The position numbers were made by a program, and so were the translations under genes. From positions 1 through 5,946 of the forward strand of contig JAIRRR010000045.1 in assembly GCA_031255875.1 (NCBI GenBank): 5,946 nucleotides of DNA, in the 5' to 3' direction. A model generated the notes under the pieces. That model was not told the DNA's origin. It did no database searches and was given only the letters and a program-made list of their open reading frames with translations. The stretch comes from Treponema sp. (GTDB lineage Bacteria; Spirochaetota; Spirochaetia; Treponematales; Breznakiellaceae). This document shows, in pieces, positions 3,185 to 5,946 of this stretch. Position 1 is the stretch's first letter, and each line of letters begins with the position of its first letter.

Positions 3185-5946
3185 TTTTCGTCCCCCGCAT
3201 CAAGCTCCGCCGCGTTTTCGGCCTTTTCCCAGATCACTTCCCGGGCCAGGACCTCCTGGGCCGCGTAGTCCGCGAACGCCTCCCATGCCGCCCTGAGCCG
3301 GTCCGGGCCGTAGAGCGAGAGCCTTATCCGGTCGGTAACTTCAAGGCCCAGCTCCTTCCTGAGATTCTGCACGCCCCGCACCAGATCGCGCACGTCCCCT
3401 TCCCGGGACAGTTCCTCCGTCACGGTAGTGTCAAGGCCCACCGTCAGGGTCCCCTCGTTAAGTACCTTGAGATTGGCCTTCTCGATACGCCTGATGTCCA
3501 GTTTTTCCGCGGTAATTTCCACCGCCCTTCCCGCTACGTCAAGGGACAGGGCGGCCCCCTCCAGTATGCCCTGAATCTCGGCCTGGCTCAGCGCCTCTAT
3601 CCGGGCGGCGGCGGCCTTCATGTCCTTGCCCAGTTCCTTGCCCAGGACCCGGAAATTCGCCCTGGCCTGGTACTCTACCAGGTCCTCTTCGTTGTCCCGG
3701 AAGCTGACGTTCTTGACGTTGAGTTCCTCCCGGATGATCTCCGCCATTTCGAGAAGCACGGCCTTTTCCGCCGGGTTCCGGGTTACCAGCTCTACCTTTG
3801 AAAGGGGCTGGCGCACCTTGATGTTGTACTGGGAACGCAGGGACCGGCCCATGGACACCGTGTGCTGCACCGCGGCCATCTTGAATTCCAGGGCGGGATC
3901 GCGCCTGGCCTCCCGCACCCGGGGAAAGTCCAGGAGGTGCACGGATTCCGCCTCGCCGGGAAGGCGCAGGTTCTGCCAGATCGCGTCGGTAACAAAGGGC
4001 ATGAAGGGGGCGGCCACGGTGATGAAGGTCCTGAGCGCGTCGAAGAGGCAGGCGTAGGCTTCGGCCTTGTCGGTATCGCCGCCCGCTGAAACGCCGCTTC
4101 TGGAGGCGCGCCAGAAACGGCGGCGGGAACGGCGTATGTACCAGTTGTTGAGGAAGTCGATGAATTCCAGAACCGGGTCCACGGCCCGGGAAAGGTCGTA
4201 GGAGTCGAGGGCGGCCGACACTTTTTCTACCAGGGTTTCCGCTACCGAGAGTATCCACTTGTCAAGCGGGTTCGAGGGGTTTTCCGGCGCGCCCTTCGGC
4301 CCGGCCCCGTCGATGTTGGCGTAGGTAACATAAAAGCTATAGGCGTTCCACAGGGGGAGTATGATGCTCTTGAGCACCTCTTTTACCCCGTCGTCGCTGA
4401 ACCGGAGATCGTCGGCCTTTACCACCGCCGAGTGGATCAGGAAGAGCCTCAGCGCGTCGGCGCCGAAACTGTTTACCACGTCCATGGGGTCCGTGTAGTT
4501 CCGCAGGCTTTTCGACATTTTTTTGCCGTCCGACGCGAGCACCAGCCCCGACACCACGCAGTTCATAAACGCGGGCTTTTTGAAAAGCGCCGCCGCGAGC
4601 ACGGTGAGGGTGTAAAACCAGCCCCGCGTCTGGTCCAGGCCTTCGTTGATAAAATCGGCGGGGAAATGCTCGTCAAAGAATTCCTTGTTTTCAAAGGGAT
4701 AGTGATTCTGCGCGTAGGGCATGGCCCCGGACTCGAACCAGCAGTCCAGCACTTCGGGAATCCGGCGCATGACGCCGCCGCACCCGCACTTGATCGTTAC
4801 CTTGTCAACAAAGTGCTTGTGGAGGTCCGTAAGATCCGCGCCGGACAGCTCTTTAAGCTCCGCCCGGCTCCCCACGCAGACGGTCCTGCCGCAGTCCGGG
4901 CATTTCCAGATGGGGAGCGGGTTCCCCCAGTAGCGGTTGCGGCTGATGGCCCAGTCGCGCGCGCCTTCGAGCCATTTCCCGAAACGCCCCTCTTTGATAT
5001 GCCCGGGCACCCAGCGGATTTTGCCGTTGGCGTCGAGCATGTCTCCCTTGATCTTCTCCACGCTGACGAACCAGGAGCCTACGGCCCGGTAAATGAGGGG
5101 GCTGCCGCACCTCCAGCAGTGGGGGTAGGCGTGGAGGATCTGCTCCCTTTTTACGAGCTTGCCTTCGGCCTTGAGCCTTTCCATGATGGCCTTGTCCGCG
5201 TCTTTTACAAAAAGCCCCTGGTAGTCCGGCACTTCCTCCGTAAAGCGGCACTCGGCGTCCACGGGGCAGAGGACCGGGACCCCGGTCCCCTTGAGCATCC
5301 TGGCGTCGTCCTCGCCGAAGCCGGGCGCGGTATGCACGATTCCCGTCCCATCCTCGGTGGATACGAAATCGCCGGGGTAGACCCGGAAGGCGTTCTTCTC
5401 CGCCGCCCAGGCGAAGTACGGGAAAAGCGGCTCGTATTCAAGGCCCACCAGATCGGAGCCTTTGAACCTCTGGACGATCTCGTACCCGCTTCCGTCTTTG
5501 TAATAGGCGGGCAGCCGCGCCTCCGCGAGGATGTAGTGCCCGCCGCTGTCCTTGACCAGCGCATAGCCGATGTCCGGCCCGACGGCGAGGGCCAGGTTCG
5601 AGGGCAGGGTCCAGGGAGTGGTGGTCCAGGCGAGGAAGTATGTTTCATTCGGCAGGGGGACGGCCTGCTGCACCGATTGAGCGCGCACTTTGAAGCGGAC
5701 CGTAACGGCGGGATCGTGCACATCCTTGTACCCGCCCAGGTTGAGTTCATGGTTGCTGAGCACCGTCGCGCAGCGGGGGCAGTAGGGGAGTATGTAGTGG
5801 CCCTCGTAGAGGAGGCCCTTTTCCCAAAGGGATTTTATCACCCACCAGATGGTTTCCATGTAGCCAGAGTCCATGGTTTTGTAGTCGTTGTCAAAGTCAA
5901 CCCAGCGGCCAAGGCGGCTGATATAAAAGCGCCATTCTTTTACATA
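3157..5946 (-). CDS. ileS: Isoleucyl-tRNA synthetase, eukaryote-like IleRS2 class (5' partial)
   Basis: Charges tRNA-Ile with isoleucine in the cytoplasm. The frame is open to the window edge (the visible part begins YVKEWRFY, then GRWVDFDNDYKTMD), so the ATG at 5874 is internal. 929 residues are visible; class 2 bacterial IleRS is about 1030-1090, so about 100-150 residues including the HIGH motif are missing. Visible order: the Cys pair in YCPRC; the CP1 editing domain (about 85-275) with WTTTPWTLPSN and GTGIVHTAPGFGEDD (about 201-214), which clears mischarged valine; WAISRNRYWGNPLP (332-345); LDCWFESG; GLDQTRGWFYT (436-446); KMSKS at 476-480 (bases 4521-4507); the tRNA-binding region with NNWYIRRSRRRFW; and a C-terminal extension of the DUF5915 kind. 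There is no E. coli-type C-terminal zinc domain. Class 2 enzymes tend to be less sensitive to mupirocin. It is the first visible gene of the operon and overlaps the lipoprotein start by 28 bases. No T-box can be seen because the leader is outside. Confidence 0.97.
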   Translation of the reverse strand, partial: YVKEWRFYISRLGRWVDFDNDYKTMDSGYMETIWWVIKSLWEKGLLYEGHYILPYCPRCATVLSNHELNLGGYKDVHDPAVTVRFKVRAQSVQQAVPLPNETYFLAWTTTPWTLPSNLALAVGPDIGYALVKDSGGHYILAEARLPAYYKDGSGYEIVQRFKGSDLVGLEYEPLFPYFAWAAEKNAFRVYPGDFVSTEDGTGIVHTAPGFGEDDARMLKGTGVPVLCPVDAECRFTEEVPDYQGLFVKDADKAIMERLKAEGKLVKREQILHAYPHCWRCGSPLIYRAVGSWFVSVEKIKGDMLDANGKIRWVPGHIKEGRFGKWLEGARDWAISRNRYWGNPLPIWKCPDCGRTVCVGSRAELKELSGADLTDLHKHFVDKVTIKCGCGGVMRRIPEVLDCWFESGAMPYAQNHYPFENKEFFDEHFPADFINEGLDQTRGWFYTLTVLAAALFKKPAFMNCVVSGLVLASDGKKMSKSLRNYTDPMDVVNSFGADALRLFLIHSAVVKADDLRFSDDGVKEVLKSIILPLWNAYSFYVTYANIDGAGPKGAPENPSNPLDKWILSVAETLVEKVSAALDSYDLSRAVDPVLEFIDFLNNWYIRRSRRRFWRASRSGVSAGGDTDKAEAYACLFDALRTFITVAAPFMPFVTDAIWQNLRLPGEAESVHLLDFPRVREARRDPALEFKMAAVQHTVSMGRSLRSQYNIKVRQPLSKVELVTRNPAEKAVLLEMAEIIREELNVKNVSFRDNEEDLVEYQARANFRVLGKELGKDMKAAAARIEALSQAEIQGILEGAALSLDVAGRAVEITAEKLDIRRIEKANLKVLNEGTLTVGLDTTVTEELSREGDVRDLVRGVQNLRKELGLEVTDRIRLSLYGPDRLRAAWEAFADYAAQEVLAREVIWEKAENAAELDAGDEKWLVKISRA

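Noticed and set aside
3088..3801. Plus-strand open frame of about 237 codons antisense to the ileS 3' end and the lipoprotein start
   Set aside because: It lies opposite conserved IleRS C-terminal sequence and shows no recognisable motif; a shadow of GC-rich codons.
3539..4258. Minus-strand open frame of about 239 codons overlapping ileS in another frame
   Set aside because: Rich in Arg, Gly and Pro and fully inside the conserved IleRS frame; an out-of-frame shadow.
4518..4524. A7 run on the ileS coding strand at the KMSKS motif, a possible slippery site
   Set aside because: It simply encodes Lys-Lys-Met of the conserved GKKMSKS motif. No following stem or alternative frame of interest was seen, and slippage would destroy an essential enzyme.
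5872..5874. ATG as start of ileS
   Set aside because: The 24 codons upstream to the window edge encode conserved IleRS residues (GRWVDFDNDYKT), so the gene continues outside the window.

Overview
The window is ordinary, moderately to strongly GC-rich bacterial DNA. It holds two convergent transcription units that meet at about position 1432. The best guess for the organism is a GC-richer Treponema or related spirochete, such as the termite-gut type. That guess rests on the style of the isoleucyl-tRNA synthetase (the eukaryote-like IleRS2 class), a Treponema-like double zinc-ribbon protein, and a lipoprotein directly after ileS. It is an inference from memory of these families, not a database result.

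Left part, plus strand (1-1401): the 3' part of an ABC exporter of the cyclic-peptide/siderophore export family (PvdE/SyrD/YojI type), with membrane and ATPase domains in one chain. Its start lies before the window. It is visibly more AT-rich than the rest of the window and is the only gene of accessory character. Whatever peptide or natural-product pathway it serves would lie upstream, outside the view.

Middle (1402-1462): a short convergent intergenic stretch with a candidate minus-strand terminator and a small perfect dyad.

Right part, minus strand, read from 5946 down to 1463: ileS (5' end outside the window), then a lipoprotein gene that overlaps the end of ileS by 28 bases, then an FmdB-family zinc-ribbon gene, then a small membrane-anchored double zinc-ribbon gene, then the terminator. 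Gaps are -28, 61 and 32 bases, so the four genes are probably one operon. They combine translation (IleRS), an envelope lipoprotein of unknown role, and two small cysteine-knuckle proteins of unknown role.

I see no CRISPR array, tRNA, rRNA, insertion sequence, phage gene or toxin-antitoxin pair. The most interesting details are three runs of seven C in the lipoprotein gene, one directly after the ileS stop codon and inside the signal peptide; the cyclic-peptide exporter with its unseen partner genes; and the tandem pair of zinc-ribbon genes.
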